This document shows positions 24,021-31,860 of a stretch of 42,630 bases of DNA, one piece after another. Made by a program: the position numbers and the translations under genes. The notes beneath the pieces were generated by a model. It was not told where the DNA came from. It saw only the letters and a program-made list of their open reading frames with translations, and did no database searches. The DNA is taken from contig NZ_ML974136.1 of the NCBI RefSeq assembly GCF_004143485.2, positions 101,373-144,002 on the forward strand, written 5' to 3'. The first letter of the stretch is position 1, and the number at the start of each line of letters is the position of its first letter. The DNA is from Halorussus amylolyticus (lineage in GTDB: Archaea; Halobacteriota; Halobacteria; Halobacteriales; Haladaptataceae).

Positions 24021-24437
24021 AGCAACGAGCTCGACGACAACATAATTTCCGAGCGTCAGTTGGAGCGAATCGCGGACGCCGCAACGGGGAACGCTCGCGA
24101 TGCAATTGGGGTGCTCGGGAAGGTCGCCCGTGCGGCCCGCGAGAACAGTGCAGACATAATTTCAGACGAGTTCGTGAAGTACGGTATCAAGCAAATCCAA
24201 TCTGAGGTTCGGAAGCCCATTGACAAGTTCTCGCCTCACTATCAGATGCTCTACGCTATTGCTGAGGAGGAAGGTGAAGTGATGTGAGGCGAACTTTTCG
24301 AGCAATACCGTGAGCGGATGGCCGCCCCGAAGACCAAGAGAATCGTGAGAAAGTATCGGATGAAGCTGGCATATTATAAACATCTGGACGAAGTAGAGGA
24401 GGGACGACAGACCGTTGTTCGAATCCAATGCACCTGA
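24021..24437 (+). pseudogene. orc1/cdc6 remnant (C-terminal part, internal stop)
   Basis: One frame reads NELDDNIISERQLERIADAA, ARDAIGVLGKVARAA, then KFSPHYQMLYAIAEEEGEV, a TGA at 24285, and on in the same frame GELFEQYRERMAAPKTKRIV and RKYRMKLAYYKHLDEV, ending at 24437. This matches the lid and winged-helix region of haloarchaeal Orc1/Cdc6 initiators; the N-terminal AAA+ part with Walker motifs is missing. The truncation at a tRNA gene plus the in-frame stop mark a dead remnant of a plasmid, virus or integrated replicon. A short translated fragment cannot be excluded. Confidence 0.75.
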
Positions 24438-24444
24438 GGTGCGA

Positions 24445-25065
24445 CTACGGCATTTGATTGTGTGATTCCTCTACTATGCCGAAATCTCCGTGTTGTCCGA
24501 ACCCAAGATTGTAGGTGTACTCAAGGAACCACTGTGCTCGTTGACCCACAGTAGCAACCTCCGCGAATTTCTCCATGTAGGTAGACCGAGTGAAATCCTC
24601 TTCTTCCGGGAAGAAATACTGCTTAACCTCAAAACCTTTCACACGATTCTGCCGGGTATAGTAGGTTTCTTGCCATACTGGATAACTGCTCATAATATCC
24701 CGAAGCCGGAAGTCGATATCGTTCGAATCCTCCTTGCTAACATCGTCGAGGATATTGATTGCAGCCCACTCTTGGATAGACATGTCATCTACGCCTTCAA
24801 CGGGATCTGCGTATCTCCGTGCACTTTCTTCGTCAAGAAGAGCCTCTATTTCTCGAGCCATATCATATGAGTACCTGATTTGGAAAGGCGTGCTTTCCCA
24901 TTTAATAGCGTATATGAATGGCTGCCTGTCCATTTGTATCCCGAACCCAGAAGCCTTCTCGTCCGCGTCCTTGAAATCAGATTCGTCAATATCTCCGCCC
25001 ATTGGCAAACCGATTGAATGGTGATATTCCTTTACAGTATCTCGGGCGTGTTCAAGTTCGGACAT
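24445..25065 (-). CDS. Unrecognised island protein, 206 aa
   Basis: I do not recognise this 206-aa acidic, soluble protein. It begins with a helix (MSELEHARDTVKEYHHSIGL) and has strand-like WESTPFQIRYSYDMAREIEA in the middle and aromatic stretches later (YPVWQETYYTRQNR, FEVKQYFFPEEEDF, FLEYTYNLGFG). No catalytic motif or membrane segment is clear. Its codons use far more A/T at third positions than the flanking chromosome. It starts three bases after the wHTH gene stop, so the two are an operon and its product may be controlled by, or work with, that regulator. Confidence 0.75.
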   Translation of the reverse strand: MSELEHARDTVKEYHHSIGLPMGGDIDESDFKDADEKASGFGIQMDRQPFIYAIKWESTPFQIRYSYDMAREIEALLDEESARRYADPVEGVDDMSIQEWAAINILDDVSKEDSNDIDFRLRDIMSSYPVWQETYYTRQNRVKGFEVKQYFFPEEEDFTRSTYMEKFAEVATVGQRAQWFLEYTYNLGFGQHGDFGIVEESHNQMP

Positions 25066-25068
25066 ATG

Positions 25069-25515
25069 TCATTCCGGGATGGGGTCTATAGGGTCTATTT
25101 TTTCACGGAGGACTCGGGGGCTGCTACTATGATCCTTTAGGTGCACTTCCTCTGGATCAAACGGGATCTCGCCAGTAGAACCCTGATCCGGGATCTCCTG
25201 GCTGTGACTAAGCAGACTCGCTTGAGCCTTTCCCAATGCCTTCGAAACCTCGCTCTCCTTATTCAACTGGTACTGAGGAGCGTTTCCTACTTTCCCTGAT
25301 TGTTCAACGAGATCTGCATCTTGGAGGACACGAATATTCCTCGTCACGGAGCTTCGGTCAATACCTGCTAAGTCTGCGATCTCTTGGGTAGTCAGCTCCT
25401 CGTAGTGCTTGCCAAGGAGGACGTCGATAATCTTGACCCTACTTGGAGTCTTCAGTAGGCGGACGAACGGCGACGCCTGTGTATACGTACCGTCTCCGGG
25501 ACGGTCACCGCTCAT
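25069..25515 (-). CDS. Winged-helix regulator of the island
   Basis: This 148-aa protein has a winged helix at about residues 15-75 (FVRLLKTPSRVKIIDVLLGK, TTQEIADLAGIDRSSVTRNI, RVLQDADLVEQSGKVGNAPQ). A polar tail of unknown role rich in Pro, Ser and charged residues follows. It resembles ArsR/TrmB-like haloarchaeal regulators found with mobile elements. I chose the ATG at 25515 because the TATA-like element at 25533-25543 sits about 26 bases upstream; ATG 25524 is the alternative. A palindromic operator lies in the spacer it shares with the divergent gene, so autoregulation is likely. Confidence 0.82.
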   Translation of the reverse strand: MSGDRPGDGTYTQASPFVRLLKTPSRVKIIDVLLGKHYEELTTQEIADLAGIDRSSVTRNIRVLQDADLVEQSGKVGNAPQYQLNKESEVSKALGKAQASLLSHSQEIPDQGSTGEIPFDPEEVHLKDHSSSPRVLREKIDPIDPIPE

Positions 25516-25532
25516 TTGGGTCATACCGGGAC

Positions 25533-25543
25533 TATAATGTATA
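25533..25543 (-). promoter_or_regulatory. TATA-like element of the wHTH operon
   Basis: On the minus strand TATACATTATA, centred about 23-26 bases before the ATG at 25515. Confidence 0.55.
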
Positions 25544-25557
25544 GCCGCATAAGTCTA

Positions 25558-25571
25558 TTGCATCAATGCAA
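25558..25571. promoter_or_regulatory. Palindromic operator TTGCAT-CA-ATGCAA
   Basis: A perfect inverted repeat with a two-base centre lies in the 107-base spacer between the divergent wHTH and 97-aa genes, about 15 bases upstream of the wHTH TATA element. Its size fits a dimeric winged-helix protein. Confidence 0.6.
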
Positions 25572-25622
25572 CAGTCGAGACAACACAGTTTTGATTGCTG
25601 AAGAGTACTAAAGCTAGTAGGA

Positions 25623-25916
25623 ATGGACCATCGCAATCCCCGGGAGGAAAGGAATCTAAAGGTGGACCTCCTGGAAAGATTGCTAGGTGGAAATTATATT
25701 ATCCCTGATGATATCGAAGTGATGGAGATCTCGGAGGACTGGTTCAGTTACAAGGAAACGGACACGGCTAAGGAATTAGTAGACGAACTCGTATCCAATC
25801 CGGACTGTCCACTCGAGTACTCCCCCGGTCCTGTTACTGAAGTATGGCTGTTAGACCAGGAAGATACTGAAGACTTTATCAAAGAACTACGTGACATCCC
25901 TTGGTACGAACTGTAG
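25623..25916 (+). CDS. Island protein, 97 aa, sharing a domain with its neighbour
   Basis: A 97-aa acidic soluble protein of unknown function. Its sequence aligns over most of its length with the N-terminal half of the protein at 25962-26453. Common features, in order, are an N-terminal helix (LKVDLLERLLGGNYI against IKQRLIRKMIQQGVV), a WF pair, ELVSNPDCPLE against ELLKQPNSPLE, and a terminal WYEL against WEL. The fold may be a small winged helix or a dimerisation module. The gene is divergent from the wHTH operon and convergent with the membrane-anchored relative. Codon use is low-GC. Confidence 0.72.
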   Translation: MDHRNPREERNLKVDLLERLLGGNYIIPDDIEVMEISEDWFSYKETDTAKELVDELVSNPDCPLEYSPGPVTEVWLLDQEDTEDFIKELRDIPWYEL

Positions 25917-25961
25917 GAGCTGTGATTCGTCGAGAAACACAGTCTGGCATAGAGTGATAAA

Positions 25962-26453
25962 TTACAGGAAATATCCGACTACGCCCGACGCAACTGCTCC
26001 AAGGATAAAACTACAAACCCCGACTAAAATGCTTGTCCGCTGGCGTCTCCGGGCTTCAGAACGCCAATCCTTCGCCGCCTCATCCATCTTACCCAGCTCA
26101 TCTTCGAGAACCCTTATCTGCTCCTGAAGATCAGAACTTGAATCCGCTGTCGAAGAGTCTGATTGTTCCCTATCTGTATCATGAACAAGCTCCCAAGAAA
26201 TACTGCCTTCGACTGACTGAAGATACCCCCTAGCTGCCTCCATACTTGTTAACTGAATACTATCTCTTCCACCAACACTTTCCAAAGGAGAATTAGGCTG
26301 TTTGAGTAGCTCTTCGATGGATTTTTCAACAATCTTTCGCTGGCGGCTTGGAAACCAGGAGGTTACTGTTCGTTTCTGTTTCTTGTGTGCACCGACTACC
26401 CCCTGCTGTATCATCTTCCGGATTAGCCGCTGTTTTATCTCTTCGCTGTCCAT
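25962..26453 (-). CDS. Membrane-anchored coiled-coil relative of the 97-aa protein
   Basis: This 163-aa protein has three parts. Residues 1-85 are the domain shared with the 97-aa neighbour (SWFPSRQ, ELLKQPNSPLES, SISWEL). Residues 95-135 are polar and then helical with coiled-coil character (DLQEQIRVLEDELGKMDEAA). A single C-terminal transmembrane helix (SILVGVCSFILGAVASGVVG) follows a basic REARRRQR stop, so the N-terminal domain faces the cytoplasm. A TATA-like TTTTACA at about 26480-26486 supports ATG 26453. Function unknown; the layout of sensor or adapter domain, stalk and anchor is seen in some defence and membrane-effector proteins. Confidence 0.72.
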   Translation of the reverse strand: MDSEEIKQRLIRKMIQQGVVGAHKKQKRTVTSWFPSRQRKIVEKSIEELLKQPNSPLESVGGRDSIQLTSMEAARGYLQSVEGSISWELVHDTDREQSDSSTADSSSDLQEQIRVLEDELGKMDEAAKDWRSEARRRQRTSILVGVCSFILGAVASGVVGYFL

Positions 26454-26855
26454 TCAGCTTCTCTTAATTCTGAAATGCTGTAAAAGTTGAGTTATGGTTC
26501 GGATGTCCTGTAGTACCCACAGTGGCAATTATATCGATAAGAACCGCATTGGACACCGTCCATCACCTGTCATTCTAAATACTAGAAAATACCTGAAATT
26601 GCCTCTCTCCTAGTTCTCTGACGGCGAGCGTGCGTGACGCCGGAGAATGTCGCAGATTCCAGAAAAGCCACGAAGGCATTGAAACGGATAAGATAAGGGG
26701 GGCCTCGCTTCGCTCGACCCCATCGCAGAAGTCGAAAAGACAAGACGGCAGTGCGCTCGCTCGAAAGTCCGCCGAAAATTCACGAAACTCCCGAGTTTGT
26801 CAAACGTTACCACGTCTCTCCAATCATTTATCCGTGCGTCGTTCCTATACTGATT
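26454..26855. other. Island right edge, no gene
   Basis: About 400 bases without a convincing gene. The left part is AT-rich and contains the promoter of the leftward gene (26480-26486). Around 26610-26640 composition returns to high GC. A CGCTTCGCTCG-type short palindrome (about 26705-26717), common in haloarchaeal spacers, follows. A TATA-like CATTTAT at 26825-26831 serves the aIF1A gene. I found no copy of the tRNA-His 3' end here. Confidence 0.5.
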
Positions 26856-27140
26856 GTGAGCGAAGAATCCGGGCGTCGGAACCTCCGAATGCCCAACAAA
26901 GACGAGATGTTCGCGGTCGTCACCGAACACAACGGTGGCAACCACGTTCGCGTCCGCTGTGAGGACGGCAAGAACCGAATGGGTCGCATTCCCGGCCGGA
27001 TGAAGTACCGGACGTGGATTAACGAGGGCGACGTGGTCCTCGTGGAACCGTGGGACTGGCAAGACGAGAAGGCCAACATCGAGTGGCGTTACAAGGGCCA
27101 GGACGCCGACCAGCTTCGGCGCGAAGGCCACATCGACTGA
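26856..27140 (+). CDS. eif1A: Translation initiation factor aIF1A
   Basis: This 94-aa OB-fold protein is the archaeal homologue of eIF1A/IF1, which binds the small subunit A site during initiation. [40 protein letters not shown] and [20 protein letters not shown] are near-invariant. The GTG at 26856 gives the full-length haloarchaeal form; the first ATG, at 26892, would remove 12 conserved residues. A TATA-like element about 27 bases upstream supports a leaderless GTG. Confidence 0.93.
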   Translation: MSEESGRRNLRMPNKDEMFAVVTEHNGGNHVRVRCEDGKNRMGRIPGRMKYRTWINEGDVVLVEPWDWQDEKANIEWRYKGQDADQLRREGHID

Positions 27141-27462
27141 AAATCGAATTTTCCGGCTGTCTCGACCCGCCGAGCCGAAGCTCTCGCCAAAATTCCATCT
27201 CACAGCCCGCCGTTCAGGTTCGGTCTGACACCGCACAGCCGACGCCTACGCCGCCGAACACGGCGCATAACAAAGTCCGAACCCGCCAAAGAAGTGTACG
27301 CGCCCGGCGGTCGGGCGCAGAGCGTGCAACTGCGCGGCGGAATCCGGCGGTGCCGGAGGCGCTGGTGGCGGGCTGGCCTCCCGTCAACGTGTCACCAATC
27401 CTCCCACGAAAGTTCTCGTCCCGGGTCGCCGTAGCGTTTCACTACCTTTCCTTTCGACGCCG

Positions 27463-28161
27463 TCACCCGAAGTCGCCGAGTCCCGTCTGGACGTCCTCTT
27501 CGGCCGGGACTTCCTCGATGACCGCGGGCGAGTCGTTACCGGGGTCGTTGACCGCCGACGAGACCGGGTAGGCGCGCATCTCAGCGGCGGGGTAGGGGTC
27601 GAGCAGGTCGGAGTCGCCGCCTTCGAGCCACCGCTGTTCCTCGCCGGGCGACAGCATCACGGGCATCCGGTGGTGGACTCGCTCGACCACCGCGTTGGGT
27701 TCGGTGGTGACGACGGTGAACGTCGCGCCGTTTCGGTTTCCGGTGTTCGGGTCCTCCGCGCCCTCCGTGCCGGGTTCCCAGAGGCCCGCGAACGCGAACG
27801 GCTCGCGGTCTTCGCGCTCGATTCGGTAGGGCTGTTTTCCGGTCGGCGTCTGCTTCCAGTCGTAGAAGCCGTCGGCGAGGACGAGACACCGGCGCTCGGC
27901 GAACGCCTCCCGAAAGCTCGGCTTCTCGGCGAGCGTCTCGGCGCGGGCGTTGATGTGGCCCGACCCGCCCGACCCGTCGCTCCATCGGGGCACGAGGCCC
28001 CACGTCGGGAACCGAATCTCGTCTGGCGCGTCGTTTCGGACGACGGGGTGTTCCTGCCCTGGAGAGACGTTGTACCGGGGTTCGAGCGGTCGAACGGGGT
28101 CGGCGTCGAAGCGTTCGCGGACGACTTCGGCCGACGCGAAGAGCGAGGTTCTGCCGCACAT
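27463..28161 (-). CDS. SOS response-associated peptidase family (HMCES/YedK)
   Basis: This 232-aa protein begins with MCGRTS, where Cys2 becomes the N-terminal catalytic residue that crosslinks to abasic sites in ssDNA to shield them. The supporting residues are present: Asn and Arg in the HINARAETL block, Glu in the same block, and His in VHHRMPVML. FADGFYDWK-like CLVLADGFYDWKQTPTGKQP is typical. The open frame continues upstream by chance, but the MCGR start is fixed by chemistry. It follows the site-2 protease gene by 17 bases. Confidence 0.92.
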   Translation of the reverse strand: MCGRTSLFASAEVVRERFDADPVRPLEPRYNVSPGQEHPVVRNDAPDEIRFPTWGLVPRWSDGSGGSGHINARAETLAEKPSFREAFAERRCLVLADGFYDWKQTPTGKQPYRIEREDREPFAFAGLWEPGTEGAEDPNTGNRNGATFTVVTTEPNAVVERVHHRMPVMLSPGEEQRWLEGGDSDLLDPYPAAEMRAYPVSSAVNDPGNDSPAVIEEVPAEEDVQTGLGDFG

Positions 28162-28178
28162 AGTTGTGAGAACGGTGT

Positions 28179-29366
28179 CTATCGTGAGAACTGTTCGGTT
28201 TCGTGTGACCGCCCTTCTGTCGGCGCGACGTCGCTCACGCGCCCGCTCTGCTGGATGATGTCGAAGGCGGTCATCAGGTCGGTCCGGGAGATGAGACCCG
28301 CGAGTTCGCCGTCGGCGTCGATGACGAGCAGGCGACCGATGCCGTGTTGCTGAATCTGCTCGAACGCGGTCATCGCGTCGTCGGAGGCCGGAATCGTCTT
28401 CAACTCCTTCGACATCACGTCCTCGACCCGGTAGGCGTCGCGTTCGACTTCGGGAACGTCGCGGGCGTCTTCGAGCGTGACCATCCCGACGAGTTCGCCG
28501 TTTTTCACCACCGGAAAGCCGGTGTGGCGCTCGCGGAACATGGCTTCGAGCAGGTCGGCGACCGAGGTTTCGGGCGTCACCACGTCGAGTTCGTCGCCCC
28601 CGGTCATGATGTCGCGGACTCGGACGTTCCGAAACGCGGTGTTCATCACGGTCTGTTGGGCCTCGCTGGTCGCGCCGATGTAGATGAAGAAAGCGATGCC
28701 GATGAGGATGATGTTGAACTGGAAGATGCCCAGCAGGCCGAGCAGGACCGCGAACATCTTCCCCACTTCGGCCGCGATTCGGGTCGCGTCGGCGAACGGC
28801 CGATTCCGGGCAAGGAGCGCGCGAAGCACGCGCCCGCCGTCCATCGGGAACCCCGGTAGGAGATTGAACGCCGCGAGGATGAGGTTCATGAGCGCGAGGT
28901 AGCTCACCACGAACCGAACCGTCGGGAGACTCGCCGGAATCACGAACAGCGCGGCGTACGACAGCACCCCGAGCGCGATACTGACGGCGGGACCCGCGAT
29001 GGCGATGGTGAACTCCTCGCGCCAGTCCTCGGGCTGGTCGGAGAGTTGGGCGATGCCGCCGAAAATCCAGAGCGTGATGGAGTCGATGGGGAAGCCGTAG
29101 CGCATCGCCACGAGCGAGTGACCGAGTTCGTGGAGGACGACGCCCGCGAACAGACCGACCGCGGCGATAGTGCCGAGTATCCAAGGCGTCGTGCCGACGG
29201 TCAGCACGTCAGCGTCGAGATTCACGCCCCAGAGCAGATTCAGATTATCGACCCAGAGACCCACCTGCGAGCCGATAACCCACGCGAACACCGGTAGGAT
29301 AAGCAGGAACGTGAGGTCGAGTTTGATGGGGATGCCGAACATCCGCCCGACGGTGAAACTCCTCAT
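28179..29366 (-). CDS. Site-2 protease family metalloprotease with CBS pair
   Basis: This 395-aa M50-type intramembrane protease has about six helices. Zinc ligands are in VVLHELGHSLVAMRYG and NLLPGFPMDGGRVLRALLAR. Two CBS domains occupy the C-terminal 130 residues (VRDIMTGGDELDVVTPETSV; VEDVMSKELKTIPASDDAMT, then GIGRLLVIDADGELAGLISR) and likely bind adenine nucleotides to control activity. Substrates in haloarchaea are poorly known. It is co-directional with the HMCES gene and likely co-transcribed with it. Confidence 0.9.
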   Translation of the reverse strand: MRSFTVGRMFGIPIKLDLTFLLILPVFAWVIGSQVGLWVDNLNLLWGVNLDADVLTVGTTPWILGTIAAVGLFAGVVLHELGHSLVAMRYGFPIDSITLWIFGGIAQLSDQPEDWREEFTIAIAGPAVSIALGVLSYAALFVIPASLPTVRFVVSYLALMNLILAAFNLLPGFPMDGGRVLRALLARNRPFADATRIAAEVGKMFAVLLGLLGIFQFNIILIGIAFFIYIGATSEAQQTVMNTAFRNVRVRDIMTGGDELDVVTPETSVADLLEAMFRERHTGFPVVKNGELVGMVTLEDARDVPEVERDAYRVEDVMSKELKTIPASDDAMTAFEQIQQHGIGRLLVIDADGELAGLISRTDLMTAFDIIQQSGRVSDVAPTEGRSHETEQFSR

Positions 29367-29531
29367 ATCTGTGTGTTACCGTGCCATACCCTTAACACTG
29401 ATTGGTGGTCCCTCTCGTCTCTCGAATCTGACACGGGAATCACAATTTTTCGCACAGTTCCGGGCTACGGTTTCACTGTTCGACCGCCAACCCAAGTATT
29501 CAAGAGGCCCCCGGAGACACAGACGTACAAC

Positions 29532-30740
29532 GTGGCAGACACCGAGTACAGCAGACGGACGGCGGTCACCGGTCTCTCCGTGTCGCCGACGGACGCCACA
29601 CGACTCCGCGAGTTGGTCGAAGAGTGGAAACGCGGCTGTCAGCTCGCGGTCAACGAGGCGTGGGGTGTCTGTCACACGCGGAGTGAGGTCCAACAGCTCA
29701 CCTACGACTTACTCCGTGAACGCACCGACCTCGGGAGCCAGCACGCCGTGCTGGCGACCCATCGCGCGGCCGAGGCCATCAAGCGCGCTGGCGAGTCGGG
29801 AACCAAGCCCGAGTTCACCAGCCCCACGGTCGCGTTCGACACCCGGACGATGACGGTGTTCGACGACCGGACGGTCAGCCTCACGACGACCGACGAGCGG
29901 GTCCGATGCGACCTCGAACTCCCGCCCGACGGCGGCTATCAGTCCAGATTCCTCGACGACGAGACGTGGGAACCGGCCAAGAGCGCGCTCCACTACCGCG
30001 ACGGCGAGTTCGTCTTTCATCTCGGCTTTCGGACGCCGACGCCGGGCGTCGAACCCCCGACGGAGGGCGCGACCGTCCTCGGCGTGGACTTGGGCGTCGA
30101 GAACCTCGCGGTCACCAGCACGGCGCGCTTCTTCCCCGCGGGCGAACTCACCCACCGCCGCGAGGAGTTCGAAGCGGTGCGCGCGTCACTTGACGCCACC
30201 GGCACCCGAAGCGCGGACCGAACCCTCCGACAGGCGGGCTACCGCCTCGACCAGTTCGTGAATCATCGCCTCCACGAGGTCGCCACCGGCATCGTCTCGG
30301 AGGCCGACCGCTACGACTGCGCGCTCGTCGCGTTCGGCGAACTGAGCGAGGTCCGCGACCTGCTCCCCGACGCGAGTTCGTACCACGAGTGGCTCTTCTC
30401 GCGCCTGCTCTCGCTCGTGGAGTACCGCGCCGCCGAACGGGACATCGCGGTCGTGGAGGTCAACCCCGAGTACACCAGCCAGCGGTGCATGGAGTGCGGG
30501 TTCACTCACCCGCAGAACCGGGACCTCGATGCGGGTCAGTTCGAGTGCCTGAAGTGCGGGGCGTCGGCCAACGACGACTACAACGCAGCGAAGAACATCG
30601 CGTTCCGGTGCGTGCGGCGCGGCCCGCTGTCGTCTCGTGGCCTGGGCGCGGCGGCCTGCGCGCTCCAGTCGGGCGTGGTCACGCCCGACGACGGATTCAC
30701 GCCGTACGCCGAACTCTCGGAAGCGCCGCGGTCGGACTGA
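29532..30740 (+). CDS. tnpB: TnpB of IS200/IS605 (IS1341-type), orphan
   Basis: This 402-aa RNA-guided nuclease relative has a helical N-terminus with RELVEEWKRGCQLAVNEAWG. The RuvC pieces are GVDLGVENLAV (first Asp), ALVAFGELSEVRDL (Glu) and NDDYNAAKNIAFR (last Asp), around a zinc ribbon CMECGFTHPQ...FECLKCGA. All key residues are intact, so it may be active. There is no tnpA, and I could not delimit element ends. The GTG at 29532 gives ADTEYSRRTAVTGLSVSP. A guide RNA, if present, would overlap the 3' end and the 78-base spacer that follows. Confidence 0.88.
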   Translation: MADTEYSRRTAVTGLSVSPTDATRLRELVEEWKRGCQLAVNEAWGVCHTRSEVQQLTYDLLRERTDLGSQHAVLATHRAAEAIKRAGESGTKPEFTSPTVAFDTRTMTVFDDRTVSLTTTDERVRCDLELPPDGGYQSRFLDDETWEPAKSALHYRDGEFVFHLGFRTPTPGVEPPTEGATVLGVDLGVENLAVTSTARFFPAGELTHRREEFEAVRASLDATGTRSADRTLRQAGYRLDQFVNHRLHEVATGIVSEADRYDCALVAFGELSEVRDLLPDASSYHEWLFSRLLSLVEYRAAERDIAVVEVNPEYTSQRCMECGFTHPQNRDLDAGQFECLKCGASANDDYNAAKNIAFRCVRRGPLSSRGLGAAACALQSGVVTPDDGFTPYAELSEAPRSD

Positions 30741-30783
30741 CTGGAGTGTCACGAAAGGACGGAGAGATCTTCCGTCTCGCGGA

Positions 30784-30792
30784 TTAAATTTT
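30784..30792 (+). promoter_or_regulatory. TATA box of the ATP-grasp gene
   Basis: TTAAATTTT is centred about 30 bases before the GTG at 30819. It shows that the ATP-grasp gene has its own promoter, independent of tnpB. Confidence 0.65.
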
Positions 30793-30818
30793 TGGTATCT
30801 CGGTCGGAAGTAGCCTCC

Positions 30819-31757
30819 GTGACTGTCGTTCTAATCGGTGACGCCGAGTTGCGCGAGTTCGACCTGATAGCTGACGCTGTCGAGAGCCGAGGCGGTGAGG
30901 CGGTCTCTCTAGACGTCCGGGAGTGGCCCGGCGAGACGCCGCTGACCGTGCGGGCAGGGGCCGACGGGACCGTCCTCGGGACAGACCTGTGCTACGAGGC
31001 CGTCACCGGCGTCTACGTCGACTCGTACAACCTATTTCGGCCGTACGAACCGCGATTCCGGGAGCGACTCGACGACAACTTGTTGCCCGCTCTGAGTCAG
31101 CTCCGGGAACATCGCGGTGCGATAGAGGCTGTCGCGCGCATCTTCGACCATCATGGCGCGGTCGTGATTCCACGGCTCGTGAACCAGCGTTGGCAGGACC
31201 GCAAGCCGTGGCAACTTCACTTGTTCGACCGGGCGGACCTCCCGGTCCCCGACACCGTGTTCACCAACTCCCCCGACGAGGTTCGTGCGTTCCTCGACGC
31301 TCACGACCGCGTGGTCTACAAGCCCGTCACTCGCGGGGGCACGCCGCGAGTGACGACCGACGATGATCTGGCCGACGAGGCGCTCGACCGACTCTCTACG
31401 GCCCCCGTCCAGTTCCAAGAGTACGTCGAAGGCGTCGATTTGCGGGTGTACGTCCTCGACGGTACCGTTGTCGGTGCCGCCCGCTACGAGAGCGACCACT
31501 TCTCGTTCAAGCTCGACGTTCGGGATGGCGATCCGGTCGATGCCTATCCGGCCGACATCGATTCGGCCATCGAGGAGACAGTGACGACGGCGGCCGACCT
31601 CGCCGACCTTCGGTTCACGGCAGCCGACGTTCGCCGCCGCTCCGACGGATCTCATTCGCTTATCGAACTCAACGAGGCTCCGCGATTCGCGGTCCCTGAC
31701 GTAAAGGCCGACCAAGACGTAGCAGGTGCGATAGCGGCCCACCTCCTCGGGGCGTAG
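30819..31757 (+). CDS. ATP-grasp ligase, graspetide-synthetase-like
   Basis: A 312-aa ATP-grasp enzyme. Residues 1-105 form a Rossmann-like pre-ATP-grasp domain (TVVLIGDAELREFDLIADAV, YVDSYNLFRPYEPRFR). Then VIPRLVNQRWQDRKPWQLHL introduces the ATP-grasp fold with the ATP lysine in VVYKPVTRGG (about 168), the hinge QFQEYVEGVDLRVYVL and the metal ligands in LIELNEAPRF (about 283-285). This architecture and length match MvdD/MdnC-type peptide ligases that make ester or amide crosslinks in microviridin-like peptides, and less well RimK. GTG 30819 is fixed by the TATA distance. The convergent small gene downstream is a possible substrate. Confidence 0.8.
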   Translation: MTVVLIGDAELREFDLIADAVESRGGEAVSLDVREWPGETPLTVRAGADGTVLGTDLCYEAVTGVYVDSYNLFRPYEPRFRERLDDNLLPALSQLREHRGAIEAVARIFDHHGAVVIPRLVNQRWQDRKPWQLHLFDRADLPVPDTVFTNSPDEVRAFLDAHDRVVYKPVTRGGTPRVTTDDDLADEALDRLSTAPVQFQEYVEGVDLRVYVLDGTVVGAARYESDHFSFKLDVRDGDPVDAYPADIDSAIEETVTTAADLADLRFTAADVRRRSDGSHSLIELNEAPRFAVPDVKADQDVAGAIAAHLLGA

Positions 31758-31773
31758 GTTTGGGACCGCGACC

Positions 31774-31789
31774 CGGACCGGACGGTCCG
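31774..31789 (+). terminator. Hairpin after the ATP-grasp gene
   Basis: CGGACC and GGTCCG form a six-bp stem with a GGAC loop 17 bases past the stop codon. No T-run follows, so termination is only suggested. Confidence 0.35.
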
Positions 31790-31860
31790 CGTGTAACCGC
31801 ATTCCCTTCGTTATCTCCGAGCGATACCTGATGGGTCGAGTAAAAATTCTGCTGTTCGAA

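Noticed and set aside
24414-24437. Short resemblance to the tRNA-His 3' end (TTCGAATCC...GCACCTG) as an attachment-site copy
   Set aside because: The match is gapped and only a seven-base core is exact, and the bases are explained as the last codons of the orc1 remnant.
27463-29184. One long leftward frame that would fuse HMCES to an upstream 340-residue Arg-rich segment
   Set aside because: The upstream part is the site-2 protease gene read in a wrong frame; HMCES chemistry requires Cys2 after the MCGR start at 28161.
29367-30818. A complete IS element with tnpA and defined ends around tnpB
   Set aside because: No Y1 transposase gene and no convincing subterminal hairpins or target motif could be fixed on either side.
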